In this document: piece after piece, positions 23,664 to 31,451 of the stretch | Layout of the letters: every line of letters starts with the position of its first letter | Position numbering within the stretch: the first letter of the stretch is position 1 | NCBI GenBank assembly: GCA_964576115.1 | Contig: CAZNUA010000006.1 | Coordinates: 62,983-121,756, forward strand | DNA: 58,774 nt | Source of the DNA: CAYSYY01 sp964576115 [NCBI: uncultured Gemmatimonadota bacterium] | GTDB taxonomy: Bacteria; Blakebacterota; Blakebacteria; Blakebacterales | Reading direction: 5' to 3' | Made by a program: the position numbers and the translations under genes | Notes under the pieces: model-generated | Databases searched by the model: none | The model's input: the letters and a program-made list of their open reading frames with translations, nothing else | What the model was told of the DNA's origin: nothing

Positions 23664-24551
23664 TCAGCTCCGCTCCGACGGTTCACGGAAGCCCCACTTC
23701 AGTTTGGTCCGCAGCACCTCGTAGAAAGGCAATCCGAGTCCCGTCCGTACCAGTTTATTGACGTGCTCGCCGCGACGGATCACGAGAGTGTCGCCGCTGG
23801 CGATCACAATTCGTTCCTGTCCGTCGCCTGTTATCTGGGCCGTTCCATGCTTGCTCCGAACCTGCAGCGAGACCTCACTGTGGCCCGGAATGACCGCCGG
23901 ACGGGAGGCCAGCATGTGCGGGCATATGGGGGCCACGACCAGGGCCTGCATGCCCGGTTCGACGATCGGTCCGCCGGCGGCCAGAGCATAGGCGGTCGAT
24001 CCGGTCGGGGTGGCGACGATGAGGCCGTCGCCGGTGAAACGCTTGAGAAATTCTCCGTCTACTTCGGCGTCGATATCGATCACCCGGGAGTACTCGCCCT
24101 TGTCGACGACGATATCGTTCGCGGCCAGCATCCGTTTCGTCTCGCCCTTGACCCTGATGTGGGCCTCTATCGTCATACGCTCCTCAACCCTGTACTCGCC
24201 GTCACGGACCCGGTCGAGAGCTTCCGTGACATGGGAGGGGGACGTGTCGGCCAGAAATCCGAGGCTGCCGAGGTTGATCCCCAGTACGGGCAGACCCCGG
24301 CTACCGGCATGACGCAAAGCGGCCAGAATGGTACCGTCGCCACCCATCGCCACCAGCAACTCGGCCAGGGTGCCGATCTCGTCCTCGGGGCGGATGTCGA
24401 GTACCGGCTCATCGGACAGTTCCGGGAACCGCTCGACGGCGGCGGGGGGCAGGAGAAGGCGTGCGTCGTTGGCTCCGGCCCAGGCGACAACATCGCGCAA
24501 GCACTCGGCCAGTTCGGGTTTGTGCAGGTTCGGAATGAGGCCGAATATCAT
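23664..24551 (-). CDS. nadK: NAD kinase
   Basis: This 295-residue enzyme phosphorylates NAD to NADP with ATP or polyphosphate. Diagnostic motifs are MGGDGT (69-74) with the catalytic aspartate, LGINLGSLGFLAD, the conserved NDIVV segment and DGLIVATPTGSTAYALAAGG, followed by a C-terminal beta domain. Length is normal. Its ATG overlaps the dxs stop by 4 bp, and the TPR gene starts right after its stop, so it is embedded in a tightly coupled run. The dxs-nadK neighbourhood is common in bacteria, since the MEP pathway consumes NADPH. Confidence 0.97.
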   Translation of the reverse strand: MIFGLIPNLHKPELAECLRDVVAWAGANDARLLLPPAAVERFPELSDEPVLDIRPEDEIGTLAELLVAMGGDGTILAALRHAGSRGLPVLGINLGSLGFLADTSPSHVTEALDRVRDGEYRVEERMTIEAHIRVKGETKRMLAANDIVVDKGEYSRVIDIDAEVDGEFLKRFTGDGLIVATPTGSTAYALAAGGPIVEPGMQALVVAPICPHMLASRPAVIPGHSEVSLQVRSKHGTAQITGDGQERIVIASGDTLVIRRGEHVNKLVRTGLGLPFYEVLRTKLKWGFREPSERS

Positions 24552-26458
24552 CTTTTTTCGCGTCCCTTCCCCAGGCGCTTTTTCTTCATGCTGTTCGAGA
24601 ACTCCCGCGTCCGGCGGGCAATACTCTCCGGATCGAGACCGACTTCGCTGAACAGGATATCAATCGTGCCGTGGGTGATGAAAGCGTCGGGTAGACCGAG
24701 CAGAAGGGTACGGACAGAGGACTGCCCCGACTCGCTCAGGTATTCGAGAACACCGGCCCCGAAACCGCCCCGGATGCTGTTTTCCTCCAGGGTGACGATT
24801 GTCCCGATCTCGCCGGCCAGGCGATCGATGAGAGCGGTGTCGAGAGGTTTCACGAACCGGGCGTTGGCGACGGTGGCTTCAATCCCCTCGGTCGCAAGCA
24901 GGTCGGCCGCCTCCAGAGCCCGTCCCACCATGCGGCCGACGGCCAGCAGGGCGATATCACTCCCTTCGCGCAGGATCACCCCCTGACCGATCGGCAGGGG
25001 GCGGGGTTCGGGATCGATTGTGACCCCTTCTCCGGCTCCGCGTGGGTAGCGCAAAGCAATCGGACCATCCTCATACAACACTCCGGTACGGATCATGCGA
25101 CGCAGTTCGTTTTCGTCGGCGGCGGCCATCACCACCAGGTTCGGCACGACCCGCATATACGAGAGATCGAAGGTGCCGTGATGGGTGGGGCCGTCGTCAC
25201 CGACCAGACCGCCCCGGTCGAGACAGAAAAACACATTCAGATTCTGCAGGGCGACATCGTGAATTATCTGGTCGAAACCGCGCTGCAGGAAGGTCGAATA
25301 GATGACACAGACAGGCTTCATGCCGCCGGCTGCCAGACCTGCCGAAAAACAGACGGCGTGGCCTTCAGCGATACCGACATCGTAGAACCGCTCGGGCATC
25401 TCCTCGGCCAGGTAATCGAGTCCGGTCCCGTTCGGCATGGCCCCGGTGATGCCGACGATGCGCTCGTCCCGCCGGCACTCCTCAACCAGCCCCTGACCGA
25501 AAACCTTGTGATAGGCGGGCGGCCCGTTCTTCTTTTTTCCCTCACCGGTGATCTTGTCGAAGGCGCCGGTGCCGTGGAAGCCGCAGGCATCATCTTCGGC
25601 CGGCTGATAGCCCCGCCCTTTTACGGTCTTGATATGCAGCAGCTTGGGACCGTTGATCTTGCGGATATCCTGCAGGTGGCGGATCAGGTTGTCGATGTCG
25701 TGACCGTCCACCGGACCGAAGTACCGCAGGCCGAGGCGTTCGAAAATCAGTCCGGGAGTGAGCAGGTTCTTGATACTTTCATCCAGTTTGTGCACCGTCG
25801 TACGGACCGTCTTGCCCAGCGGGAGCTTGCCGGTGGTTTCCCAGATCAGATTCTTGGCTTTGTTGTAAAGCGGGTTCGAGATGGCGGTGGTGAAGTACTC
25901 GTGGATCGCTCCGACATTGGGCGCGATCGACATGTCGTTGTCGTTCAGGACGATCAGCAGATCCGAACCCGAGGTCCCGACGTTGTTGAGCCCTTCGAAA
26001 GCGAGACCGCCCGTCATGGCGCCGTCGCCGATGACGGCGATCACGGCGTTCTCCTCGCCCCGGTGATCGCGGGCCCGGGCCAATCCCAAAGCGGCCGAGA
26101 TGGCGGTCGAGGCATGGCCGGCGCCGAAGGGATCGTACTCGCTCTCCTGCCGGTTGGTGTACCCCGAAAGACCCCCGTACTGGCGGATCGAAGGAAACCT
26201 GTCCCGCCTCCCGGTCAGCAGTTTGTGCACGTAGCTCTGGTGGCTGACGTCCCAGACGATTTGATCTCTCGGGGAATCGAAAACGACATGCAGAGCGATC
26301 GTCAGTTCGACGATACCCAGGTTGGGGGCCAGGTGGCCGCCGGTCGTGCAGAGAACTTCGACCAGTCGCTCCCTGATCTCTTCTGCCAGGGTGTTGCGCT
26401 CCTCGGCCGAGAGCTTCTTCAGATCGGCCGGGGAGTCGATGCTGTTCAGGAGTGACAT
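24548..26458 (-). CDS. dxs: 1-deoxy-D-xylulose-5-phosphate synthase
   Basis: This 636-residue, thiamine-diphosphate-dependent enzyme condenses pyruvate and glyceraldehyde-3-phosphate in the first step of the MEP isoprenoid pathway. Evidence: GGHLAPNLGIVELTIALH near the N-terminus, DVSHQSYVHKLLTGR, the ThDP-binding GDGAMTGGLAFEGLN, YFGPVDGHD, and the pyrimidine-domain motif DRGGLVGDDGPTHHG. Length fits. The frame is open 16 codons upstream, but the ATG at 26458 is the conserved start and has GAGGAGGTG eleven bases before it. It lies 120 bp after ispA, in the usual xseAB-ispA-dxs order; that gap shows no clear promoter. It supplies precursors for quinones, undecaprenol and possibly the kinase fusion at 38.5 kb. 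Confidence 0.98.
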   Translation of the reverse strand: MSLLNSIDSPADLKKLSAEERNTLAEEIRERLVEVLCTTGGHLAPNLGIVELTIALHVVFDSPRDQIVWDVSHQSYVHKLLTGRRDRFPSIRQYGGLSGYTNRQESEYDPFGAGHASTAISAALGLARARDHRGEENAVIAVIGDGAMTGGLAFEGLNNVGTSGSDLLIVLNDNDMSIAPNVGAIHEYFTTAISNPLYNKAKNLIWETTGKLPLGKTVRTTVHKLDESIKNLLTPGLIFERLGLRYFGPVDGHDIDNLIRHLQDIRKINGPKLLHIKTVKGRGYQPAEDDACGFHGTGAFDKITGEGKKKNGPPAYHKVFGQGLVEECRRDERIVGITGAMPNGTGLDYLAEEMPERFYDVGIAEGHAVCFSAGLAAGGMKPVCVIYSTFLQRGFDQIIHDVALQNLNVFFCLDRGGLVGDDGPTHHGTFDLSYMRVVPNLVVMAAADENELRRMIRTGVLYEDGPIALRYPRGAGEGVTIDPEPRPLPIGQGVILREGSDIALLAVGRMVGRALEAADLLATEGIEATVANARFVKPLDTALIDRLAGEIGTIVTLEENSIRGGFGAGVLEYLSESGQSSVRTLLLGLPDAFITHGTIDILFSEVGLDPESIARRTREFSNSMKKKRLGKGREKR

Positions 26459-26578
26459 GGCGCTGCGAACACCTCCTCGGGGAAATCCCGTCCACTTACC
26501 ACCCAACCCTCCGGGGCGAGGTGACCGTTTCTGCTTCGAAAAATGCGTTCGTGCCCGGTCGGCGTTTCCAACCGATCA

Positions 26579-27454
26579 CTACATAACGCGCTGAACGACA
26601 AAATCCGCGAGCAGAGTAAAAATGATAGCCTCGCGTTCGGGGAGCACCAATCCGTTTTTCGCCTCTTCGATGAGTCCCAGAGCCGTTTTGCGTGCCTCGT
26701 CGAGCCCATGAACGCGCGGCCAGGTGTTTTTTTCTCGTTCGCGATCGGCCCCGGCGGTTTTCCCCAGCACCCTGGTGTCACCGGTTTCATCCAGCACATC
26801 GTCCACGATCTGGAAAGCCAGACCGACCTTCTCCCCGAAGGCCTGGACACGGTCGAGTTCCTCGGGCCGGACGTCCCCCAGAGCGGCCCCCGCTTTCAGA
26901 CTGACGGTGATGAGAGCGCCGGTTTTGCGGGTGTGGATATACGTCAGATCTTCGTGTGTTATGTCCTGCCCCTCGAGCCGGATGTCGGCAACCTGCCCGC
27001 CGATCATACCCGGCGTTCCCGTAGCCCGGGCGATCGAGGCCACGATATGAGCCGGAGCCGCATGCGCGATAACTTCGAAAGCCAGGGCGTAGAGGGCGTC
27101 ACCGGCCAGAACCGCGATGCCTTCGTCGAAGGCTCTGTGCAGAGTCGGTTTGCCCCGGCGCAGATCGTCATCGTCCATACAGGGCAGATCGTCGTGAATC
27201 AACGAATAGGTATGGATCATCTCGATTCCGCAGGCCAGGTCGAGCAGCGCAACGGGGGGGGCGTTGAACATCCGGCCGGCGGCAATCACCAGAGCGGGAC
27301 GGAACCGCTTGCCGCCGGCAAAGACACTATAGTTCATGGCCTCATGGATGTAATCGGCACGTTCTTCAGGCGGGCGGAGCAGGATTTCGAGACGCTCGTT
27401 ACAGATCTCTTTGACTTCGGTCAGGAAAGCTGTCAGATCGAGAGTCTCGTTCAC
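26579..27454 (-). CDS. ispA: Short-chain polyprenyl (farnesyl/geranylgeranyl) diphosphate synthase
   Basis: This 291-residue prenyltransferase elongates DMAPP with IPP. It has GGKRFRP (47-53), the first aspartate-rich motif LIHDDLPCMDDDDLRRG (85-101) of the bacterial IspA type with its two-residue insertion, and the second motif QIVDDVLDETGD (215-226). Chain length is probably C15 or C20 and cannot be fixed by eye. I place the start at GTG 27454, one base after the xseB stop, with GAGGAG about seven bases upstream; the longer open frame to 27538 overlaps most of xseB and looks non-coding. Order xseA-xseB-ispA-dxs is conserved in many bacteria. Confidence 0.95.
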   Translation of the reverse strand: MNETLDLTAFLTEVKEICNERLEILLRPPEERADYIHEAMNYSVFAGGKRFRPALVIAAGRMFNAPPVALLDLACGIEMIHTYSLIHDDLPCMDDDDLRRGKPTLHRAFDEGIAVLAGDALYALAFEVIAHAAPAHIVASIARATGTPGMIGGQVADIRLEGQDITHEDLTYIHTRKTGALITVSLKAGAALGDVRPEELDRVQAFGEKVGLAFQIVDDVLDETGDTRVLGKTAGADREREKNTWPRVHGLDEARKTALGLIEEAKNGLVLPEREAIIFTLLADFVVQRVM

Positions 27455-27455
27455 C

Positions 27456-27716
27456 TCACGACTCCTCTTTCTCGTCGAACGGCTCGGTCCGGACCTGTCC
27501 GTCCTCGGCCGCCTTGAGCAACACCTCGACCCGCTCACGGGCTTCTTCCAACTGCCCCTGACACGATCGAGCCAGCTCGATCCCCTCTTCGAACAGCTTC
27601 AGCGATTCTTCGAGCGGCGCCTCGCCCCGTTCGAGACTTTCCACGATCTCTTCGAGTCTGGCGATCCGCTCTTCGAAACTGGCCGGCTCCTCTTTCCGGC
27701 TCTGATTGCCGCTCAT
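27456..27716 (-). CDS. xseB: Exodeoxyribonuclease VII small subunit
   Basis: This is an 86-residue helical protein with the family core SFEERIARLEEIVESLERGE (13-32), followed by LEESLKLFEEGIELARSCQ and a second helix. It binds several copies to XseA to form exonuclease VII, which degrades single-stranded DNA. The ATG overlaps the xseA stop by 4 bp, which supports the expected co-translation. The acidic C-terminal tail (FDEKEES) is not conserved. Confidence 0.96.
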   Translation of the reverse strand: MSGNQSRKEEPASFEERIARLEEIVESLERGEAPLEESLKLFEEGIELARSCQGQLEEARERVEVLLKAAEDGQVRTEPFDEKEES

Positions 27717-29143
27717 GTGTCCGCCTCCTTCCCGGTCGCTCTGTCGTTTCCGTTGACTGTCTCGTCGAGTCGTTGATGATCGAGACCGGGACCCCGGCCC
27801 TCGACCGTAACGGCCAGACTGCCGCGGTGCACCAGGATCTCGAGGTGTTCCCCCTTCCCCGCCTCGTCGGCCGCACGAACGATCGTGCCGTCGACGGGTC
27901 GCCGGATAATGGCATATCCCCGGGCCAGAGTACCGACCGGACCGAGCGCGTCGGCCGTGCGGCGCAGTTCGGTCAACCGGGCGGCAGCCTGGTCCAGCCT
28001 GGTGCGGGGCAGCAGAAGGAGCCGCGAGCGAGCATCGGCCAGTCTTTCACGGGCCACCTCGAGCCGATGTCGCAGGCCTACCGGCAGGCGTCGCAGAGAA
28101 TCATCGAGCCGCTGGATCTGCTCGCGGATGAACAGACTCATCTGCTGAAAACCGTGCGCCCGACCGAACCAGCGTACCCGCTGGGCCAGTTCGCCCACCC
28201 GCCGGCTCACAGCGGCCGCCATCCGGTCGTTGAGCTCGCGTATGCGGGCCTGCGTTTCAGCCGCCGGCCAGGCCACGTGTTCGGCTGCAGCACTCGGAGT
28301 GGGCAGACGCAGATCGGCCACCAGATCGCTGATCGTCCAGTCGATCTCGTGTCCCACGGCCGATATCACAGGCAGGGGGCAGGCATGAATGGCCCGGGCC
28401 ACACTCTCTTCATTGAAGGGCCAGAGGTCCTCGATGCTCCCGCCTCCCCGGGTGAGGACGACGCAGTCCAGATCGGGCACGCGGGCAAGAGAGTCGAGGG
28501 CCGAGACGATCTGGGCGGCAGCTTCGGCCCCCTGCACTGCTGCCGGAGCGATGAGGATTGTCACGGCCGGATTGCGCCGGGCGGTAATCTGCAGGAAATC
28601 GCGCAGGGCCGCCGCCTGCAGGCTGGTGACGACCCCGACCCGGAAAGGCCAGAGGGGTACCGGCTGCTTGGCGTCTTCATCGAACAGACCCTCGGCGCCG
28701 AGACGCTGTTTGAGCTGCTGAAAAGCCAGCTCCAGGTCGCCGACTCCGGCCGGTTTGAGGCTGCGGATCACGAGCTGGAAAGCACCCCGACGGGTATACA
28801 GCGTCGCTTCCGCCTCGACGAGGACTTTCATTCCGTCTTCGAGATCGAAGCGGATGGTGTCAAGGGTTTCGGGCCAGATGACGATGCCGACTTCGGCCTC
28901 GGCGTCCTTCAACGTACCGTAAACCCTGCGCCAGCCGCCCGAACGGTAATACCGTGTCCCGCTCAGTTCGCCTTCGACCCAGACGGTACCGACGGTGTCC
29001 TGCAGCAGGCCGTTGACCCGCCGGTTGAGTTCACCGACGCTCAGGACCTCCGGTCCGGTCTCTGAATCGGGCCCGGAGCGGTCCTCAGCGACTCTCCGAT
29101 CGTCTGAGAAATCGAAGAGTGAGTTCTGCTCCGGTCCGGGCAT
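27713..29143 (-). CDS. xseA: Exodeoxyribonuclease VII large subunit
   Basis: This is the 476-residue catalytic subunit of exonuclease VII. An N-terminal OB-fold (about 35-130) begins with LSVGELNRRVNGLL and contains VWVEGELSG. The nuclease core carries FRVGVVTSLQAAALRDFL, the LTRGGGS motif with the GGGS loop, and VISAVGHEIDWTISDLVAD with the conserved GHE-D. A long coiled-coil C-terminal part binds XseB. A short acidic extension (residues 1-33) precedes the OB-fold. The gene starts three bases after the folD stop. Confidence 0.97.
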   Translation of the reverse strand: MPGPEQNSLFDFSDDRRVAEDRSGPDSETGPEVLSVGELNRRVNGLLQDTVGTVWVEGELSGTRYYRSGGWRRVYGTLKDAEAEVGIVIWPETLDTIRFDLEDGMKVLVEAEATLYTRRGAFQLVIRSLKPAGVGDLELAFQQLKQRLGAEGLFDEDAKQPVPLWPFRVGVVTSLQAAALRDFLQITARRNPAVTILIAPAAVQGAEAAAQIVSALDSLARVPDLDCVVLTRGGGSIEDLWPFNEESVARAIHACPLPVISAVGHEIDWTISDLVADLRLPTPSAAAEHVAWPAAETQARIRELNDRMAAAVSRRVGELAQRVRWFGRAHGFQQMSLFIREQIQRLDDSLRRLPVGLRHRLEVARERLADARSRLLLLPRTRLDQAAARLTELRRTADALGPVGTLARGYAIIRRPVDGTIVRAADEAGKGEHLEILVHRGSLAVTVEGRGPGLDHQRLDETVNGNDRATGKEADT

Positions 29144-29146
29144 CGC

Positions 29147-30034
29147 TCAGGCAGATCCGCTTTGTTGCTTGGCTGCTTCGAGGGTGTTGACCATCAGCAT
29201 GGTAATGGTCATCGGCCCGACTCCGCCGGGGACCGGAGTGATGGCCGAGACGATCTCCCTGGCCGCTTCGAATTCCACATCTCCGACCAGACGCCAACCC
29301 CGCTCGCGGCTGTCATCGTCGACCCGGTTGGTTCCCACATCGATGACGACCGCACCGGGAGACAGCCAGTCGGCCTTGATGAACTCGGGGCTGCCGATGG
29401 CGGCGATGACGATTTCTCCCTGTCGCACGATCTCGGGCAGATCACGGGTGCGGCTGTGGCAGACCGTGACGGTGGCATTGGCTCGATCGTTTTTCTGCAC
29501 CAGCAGATTGGCCACCGGCTTGCCGACGATGTTGCTCCGGCCCACGATCACCACGTGCTTGCCGGCGGGCGGGTTTTGGCTCCGGTGCAGCAATTCGACG
29601 ATACCGGCCGGAGTGCAGGGAGCGAAGCGGGTCTGTCCGACCATCATCGAGCCCACGTTGAAGGGATGAAAGCCGTCTACATCCTTGGCGGGATCGATCA
29701 GCAGGAGAACTTTCTGCGAATCGATGTGATCGGGCAGAGGCAGCTGCACCAGAATGCCGTGCACGTCGGGGTCGGCGTTGAGTTTTTCGATCGTCGCCAG
29801 CAGTTCTGCCTCGGGCATGTCCTCGTCGTACTCGAGGGCGATCGAGTTCATTCCCAGTTCGGCGCAGGCTTTCTTTTTCATCCCCACGTAGGTATGGCTC
29901 GCCGGATCGGCTCCGACCAGAACCGTCGCCAGACCCGGTGTGATTCCCCGTTCGGTGAGGGCTTCGGCCTCCCTGGCGACTTCCTGCCTGATGTCAGCGG
30001 CGATCTGCTTGCCATCGATGATCGTGGCGCTCAT
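29147..30034 (-). CDS. folD: Bifunctional methylenetetrahydrofolate dehydrogenase/cyclohydrolase
   Basis: This 295-residue enzyme interconverts 5,10-methylene-, methenyl- and 10-formyl-tetrahydrofolate with NADP. Family marks are TYVGMKKKACAELG with the catalytic lysine, VQLPLPDHID, DVDGFHPFNVG, the NADP-binding KHVVIVGRSNIVGKPVA and the terminal TPVPGGVGPMTI. Length and layout are normal. The ATG overlaps the stop of the YmdB-type gene by 4 bp. It acts in the cytoplasm in one-carbon metabolism. Confidence 0.98.
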   Translation of the reverse strand: MSATIIDGKQIAADIRQEVAREAEALTERGITPGLATVLVGADPASHTYVGMKKKACAELGMNSIALEYDEDMPEAELLATIEKLNADPDVHGILVQLPLPDHIDSQKVLLLIDPAKDVDGFHPFNVGSMMVGQTRFAPCTPAGIVELLHRSQNPPAGKHVVIVGRSNIVGKPVANLLVQKNDRANATVTVCHSRTRDLPEIVRQGEIVIAAIGSPEFIKADWLSPGAVVIDVGTNRVDDDSRERGWRLVGDVEFEAAREIVSAITPVPGGVGPMTITMLMVNTLEAAKQQSGSA

Positions 30035-30849
30035 TCATCCACCCCTTCCGCTTCGTTGTCGGAAAAAGCTGTGCGTTCAAAGTGCCTGATGATCCCGGTC
30101 GCCAGGCCGGTGGACTCGTCGATTTCGAGTGTCACGGCACAGAAAACCGGATTTTTCCTGGCGGTCTGAAAACGGTGCGGGATGCCGAGGGTGAACCGGG
30201 CCAGAGCATCCTCAACCCTGACGCCGATTACCGAATCCCAGGCCCCCGTCATGCCGGTATCGGTAATGTAGGCCGTCCCTCCCGGCAGGATTCTGGCATC
30301 GGCAGTCTGGACATGCGTGTGCGTTCCAACCACGGCCGCCACCCGTCCATCGACGTACCAGCCGAAGGCGACCTTCTCACTGGTCGCTTCGGCATGGAAA
30401 TCGACGATCACAGCATCGCTCTGATCTCTGACGTCTTCGATGATTGCATCGGCAGTCCGGAAGGGATCGTCGAGCCCGCCCATGAAAACCCGCCCCTGCA
30501 GGTTGATGATCGATACGCGGGCTCCGTTGCGCGCTTTACCGCGCCAAAATCCGTTCCCGGGAACTCCCGGGGGATAATTGGCCGGACGCAGAGCCCGGGT
30601 TTCGCTGTTGAGCCAGGGCAGGCTCTCTTTGCGATCGAAGGTATGGTTGCCGCCGGTCAGGACTCCTATGCCCAGGTCGAAAAGCTGGCCGGCGATCTTC
30701 TCGGTCAAACCGAAACCCCCGGCGGAGTTCTCTCCATTGGCCACCACCAGGTCGAAGGTTTCCGCACCGCCGTGCTTTTCCAGCCAGCTGGCGGCCGCCC
30801 GGCGCCCGGTCCGCCCGATGATGTCGCCAATGAAGAGTATGCGGGTCAT
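30031..30849 (-). CDS. ymdB: YmdB-type metallophosphoesterase
   Basis: This is a 272-residue phosphodiesterase of the YmdB (TIGR00282) family, which hydrolyses 2',3'-cyclic nucleotides and affects RNA-dependent regulation in Bacillus. Metal-site motifs are ILFIGDIIGRTGR (4-16), VVANGENSAGGFGLT, TGGNHTFDRKE, VDFHAEATSEKVAFG and GTHTHVQTADARILPG, all typical and complete. In Bacillus it is next to rny (RNase Y). Here it sits between zapA and folD, and no rny gene lies in the window. It starts 10 bp after zapA and overlaps folD by 4 bp. Confidence 0.94.
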   Translation of the reverse strand: MTRILFIGDIIGRTGRRAAASWLEKHGGAETFDLVVANGENSAGGFGLTEKIAGQLFDLGIGVLTGGNHTFDRKESLPWLNSETRALRPANYPPGVPGNGFWRGKARNGARVSIINLQGRVFMGGLDDPFRTADAIIEDVRDQSDAVIVDFHAEATSEKVAFGWYVDGRVAAVVGTHTHVQTADARILPGGTAYITDTGMTGAWDSVIGVRVEDALARFTLGIPHRFQTARKNPVFCAVTLEIDESTGLATGIIRHFERTAFSDNEAEGVDE

Positions 30850-30859
30850 ACCGTCGCCG

Positions 30860-31141
30860 TCATTTCTCCACCAGCCCTTCAGCGAGCCGATCGCTCAGCC
30901 TCCCGAGCCGCCGGTCGAGCTCTCCGCTCAGGTCACCCTGCTCCGAACGAAGGGTGAAGAGCTCGTCGGTTATGTTCAAAGCCGCCAGGATAGCCACCTT
31001 GGTGGTGGACTTGACCGAGAGGCTGTCGGCGACCTCCTTCATTTTTCCGTCCACGTACCGGGCGACTTCCTCGATATACCCGGCCTCGGCCTCACCCTTG
31101 ACCGGGTACTCGGTACCGTAGATGTTCACCTTTACGCTCAT
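30860..31141 (-). CDS. zapA: Cell division protein ZapA
   Basis: This is a 93-residue protein with the ZapA fold: an N-terminal beta region VKVNIYGTEYPVKGE, then a helix with YIEEVARYVDGKMKEVA and the core SLSVKSTTKVAILAALNITDEL split by a short turn, followed by a coiled-coil end. ZapA bundles FtsZ filaments at the division ring. It follows the short coiled-coil gene with a 1-bp stop-start overlap (TGATG), so the two are translated together. Confidence 0.93.
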   Translation of the reverse strand: MSVKVNIYGTEYPVKGEAEAGYIEEVARYVDGKMKEVADSLSVKSTTKVAILAALNITDELFTLRSEQGDLSGELDRRLGRLSDRLAEGLVEK

Positions 31142-31413
31142 CAGAGTGTCTCCAGCCTGGCCAGAACGTGATTGAGCCGACTCTGGATCTCTTCCCTTTT
31201 CCGGCGGTAGCGGATGTCCAGGTCCTTGGCCGAGGTGTCGATCTTCGCCTGCATGCGGTCGATGGCAGTCGTTTGCTCCTCGAGGGCCGCCTCGAGCTCA
31301 TCGATCTGTCCGCTCAGATCGCTCCGTTCATGACGCAGCTGGTCGAGCTGCTCGAGCAGGGCGTCGACCTGTTTCTCCAGCGTCTCCAGAACCGTGATCT
31401 TCGGTTTTGCCAC
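31141..31413 (-). CDS. Small coiled-coil protein paired with ZapA
   Basis: This is a 90-residue protein that is almost all heptad-like coiled coil (ETLEKQVDALLEQLDQLRHE, then DELEAALEEQTTAIDRMQAK). Its layout and its stop-start coupling to zapA resemble the short ZapB-like or hypothetical coiled-coil genes found before zapA in many Gram-negative phyla. A role as a ZapA partner at the division site is inferred from position, not from a conserved motif. It begins 38 bp after the pheT stop. Confidence 0.8.
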   Translation of the reverse strand: MAKPKITVLETLEKQVDALLEQLDQLRHERSDLSGQIDELEAALEEQTTAIDRMQAKIDTSAKDLDIRYRRKREEIQSRLNHVLARLETL

Positions 31414-31451
31414 GTCTCAACCTCTGGTGGGGGTGACTCCCGAATCCCGGC

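Noticed and set aside
26459-26578. Terminator or promoter between ispA and dxs
   Set aside because: A 7-bp stem (CGGTTGG/CCGACCG) is present but the T-run comes about 14 bases later; no -35/-10 pair stands out.
30850-30859. 6S RNA next to zapA, as in enterobacteria
   Set aside because: Only 10 bases separate zapA and the downstream gene, so there is no room.
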